The notes below the pieces were generated by a model. That model saw nothing but the letters and a program-made list of their open reading frames with translations, was not told the DNA's origin and did no database searches. A program made the position numbers and the translations under genes. 5,948 nt of DNA. It comes from Thermoflexales bacterium. GTDB taxonomy: Bacteria > Chloroflexota > Anaerolineae > J036 > Brachytrichaceae. The DNA is taken from assembly GCA_017998555.1 (NCBI GenBank), contig JAGOCU010000154.1, positions 1-5,948 on the forward strand. Direction: 5' to 3'. This document shows, one piece after another, positions 4,837-5,948 of the stretch (the first letter of the stretch is position 1; each line of letters opens with the position of its first letter).

Positions 4837-5948
4837 ATGACCGAGCCGACCATCTATCAACATCTGCTGAGCCAGGGATTGCCACGGCGTGATTTCTTTA
4901 AGTTGTGCGGGGCGGTGGCTGGCGCGATGGGGTTGCGCTATGCCGCCCCCGCGCGGGCAAGCGGGCTGCCGGAAACGCTGGAGAGCGACGTCAACCCTCT
5001 GACCAAAATGGTGGCGCGCGCGCTGCAGGCCAAGCCGCGCCTGCCGATCATCTGGCTCGAGTTTCAGGACTGCACCGGCTGCAGCGAGGCGCTCACCCGT
5101 TCGCAATCGCCCAGCCTGGTCGATCTGGTGCTCAACAAGATCTCGGTCGAATATCACGAGACGCTGGCCGCCGCGGCCGGGTATCAGATCGAAGAGAACA
5201 AACAATCGATCATGAAGCAGTATGCCGGCAAATACGTGCTGGTGGTCGAAGGATCGATCCCGTCGGGCGAGGGCGGGGCGTTCTGCACGATCGGCGGGCG
5301 CAGCGCGCTCGATTTGCTGAAGGAAGCCGCGGCGGGCGCGGCGGCCGTCATCGCCACCGGCAACTGCGCCACCTTTGGCGGCTTGCCCAAGGCCAATCCG
5401 AATCCGACCGGCGCCAAGGGCGTCTGGGAGCTGATCACCAACAAACCGGTGGTGAACATCTCCGGTTGTCCGGCGATCCCCGAGGTCTTCACGGGCACCC
5501 TGGCCCATTTCCTTGTTTTTGGCGCGCTGCCGGAGCTGGACAGCCTCAATCGCCCCAAGACGTTCTACGCCCAGACCATCCATGACCGCTGCCTGCGCCG
5601 GCCCTTCTACGAGGCCGGCAAGTTCGCCAACACGTTTGACGATGAGGGCGCGCGCAAAGGCTGGTGCCTCTACAAACTCGGCTGCAAGGGACCGACCACC
5701 TACAACGCCTGCGCGACGATCAAGTGGCAGGGTGGGTTGTCCTTCCCGATCCAATCCGGCCACCCCTGTCTGGGCTGCTCGGAGCCGAACTTCTGGGATG
5801 GCGGCGGCTTCTATCAGGGCCAATCGGCGCCCATCGGCCGCCCGGAACTGGCCAGCGTGGGCGCGGCCGCCGTGGCGGGGATCGTGCTGGGCGCGGGGAT
5901 GGCGGCCTCCAATCGGGCCCAGAAACACGCCGCCCAGGCCGAGGCGGC
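4837..5948 (+). CDS. [NiFe] hydrogenase small subunit, Tat-exported, 3' end missing
   Basis: The electron-transfer subunit of a group 1-type membrane-bound [NiFe] hydrogenase; 370 residues are visible and the frame is open at the edge. The twin-arginine signal RRDFFK (17-22) is followed by a hydrophobic stretch and likely cleavage after ARA (39-41). Cluster ligands by family alignment: proximal [4Fe-4S] C79, C82 (DCTGCSE), C177 (TGNC) and C211 (GCP); distal [4Fe-4S] H249, C252 (IHDRC), C277 and C283 (WCLYKLGCKGP); medial [3Fe-4S] C292, C311 and C314 (GHPCLGCSEP). The proximal motif has Gly81 where oxygen-tolerant enzymes have an extra cysteine, so this is the standard type. Residues about 338-358 form a hydrophobic C-terminal anchor, so little protein is missing. 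GGAGGT (4826-4831) precedes ATG 4837. The large subunit should follow. The gap from the lipoyl carrier is 30 bases with no convincing terminator. The exact group (1e/Isp type is one option) is not settled here. Confidence 0.96.
   Translation, partial: MTEPTIYQHLLSQGLPRRDFFKLCGAVAGAMGLRYAAPARASGLPETLESDVNPLTKMVARALQAKPRLPIIWLEFQDCTGCSEALTRSQSPSLVDLVLNKISVEYHETLAAAAGYQIEENKQSIMKQYAGKYVLVVEGSIPSGEGGAFCTIGGRSALDLLKEAAAGAAAVIATGNCATFGGLPKANPNPTGAKGVWELITNKPVVNISGCPAIPEVFTGTLAHFLVFGALPELDSLNRPKTFYAQTIHDRCLRRPFYEAGKFANTFDDEGARKGWCLYKLGCKGPTTYNACATIKWQGGLSFPIQSGHPCLGCSEPNFWDGGGFYQGQSAPIGRPELASVGAAAVAGIVLGAGMAASNRAQKHAAQAEA

Noticed and set aside
4795..5928. 377-codon open frame on the - strand
   Set aside because: It lies antisense to the hydrogenase small subunit, whose + strand frame carries the Tat signal and all cluster-ligand cysteines. 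The antisense translation has no known features.

Overview
The window is GC-rich bacterial DNA with all recognisable genes on the + strand. It looks chromosomal: tightly packed genes, consensus-type ribosome binding sites and short REP-like hairpins, with no transposase, phage gene, tRNA, rRNA or CRISPR array. The host cannot be named securely. A Tat-exported, membrane-anchored [NiFe] hydrogenase subunit, a PocR-domain regulator, an orphan P450 and abundant hairpin repeats would fit a metabolically versatile bacterium such as a member of the Chloroflexota, but this is a low-confidence guess.

Layout. (i) 1-495 is the 3' part of an RraA/HMG-aldolase-family gene that starts before the window. 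(ii) 496-1017 is a non-coding stretch full of hairpins: an adjacent REP-like doublet (one perfect 10-bp stem and one perfect 19-bp stem) lies between two near-identical hairpins in opposite orientation. (iii) 1018-2253 is a complete class I-type bacterial cytochrome P450, apparently a single-gene unit, followed by a strong stem-loop at 2287-2315. (iv) A perfect-consensus sigma70-type promoter (TTGACA, 16 nt, TATAAT) at 2345-2372 opens the second half, with repeats over the start site that could be an operator.

(v) 2407 to the right edge is one apparent operon with gaps of only 8-41 nt: a HTH_17 + PocR-domain regulator, tusA, a DsrE2-type gene, a second DsrE-family gene, a GcvH-like/LbpA-type lipoyl carrier, and the small subunit of a group 1-type [NiFe] hydrogenase that runs off the end. 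TusA, DsrE2, DsrE3-type proteins and LbpA are the sulfur-relay and lipoyl-carrier proteins known from dissimilatory sulfur oxidation (Dsr and sHdr systems). Finding them directly in front of a hydrogenase gene suggests a link between cytoplasmic sulfane-sulfur handling and H2 metabolism.

The sulfur proteins should be cytoplasmic, whereas the hydrogenase has a twin-arginine signal and a C-terminal membrane anchor, so any coupling must cross the membrane. Isp1/Isp2-type subunits (Isp2 being HdrD-like) or HdrABC-like genes beyond the right edge would provide this. That is the main prediction to test.
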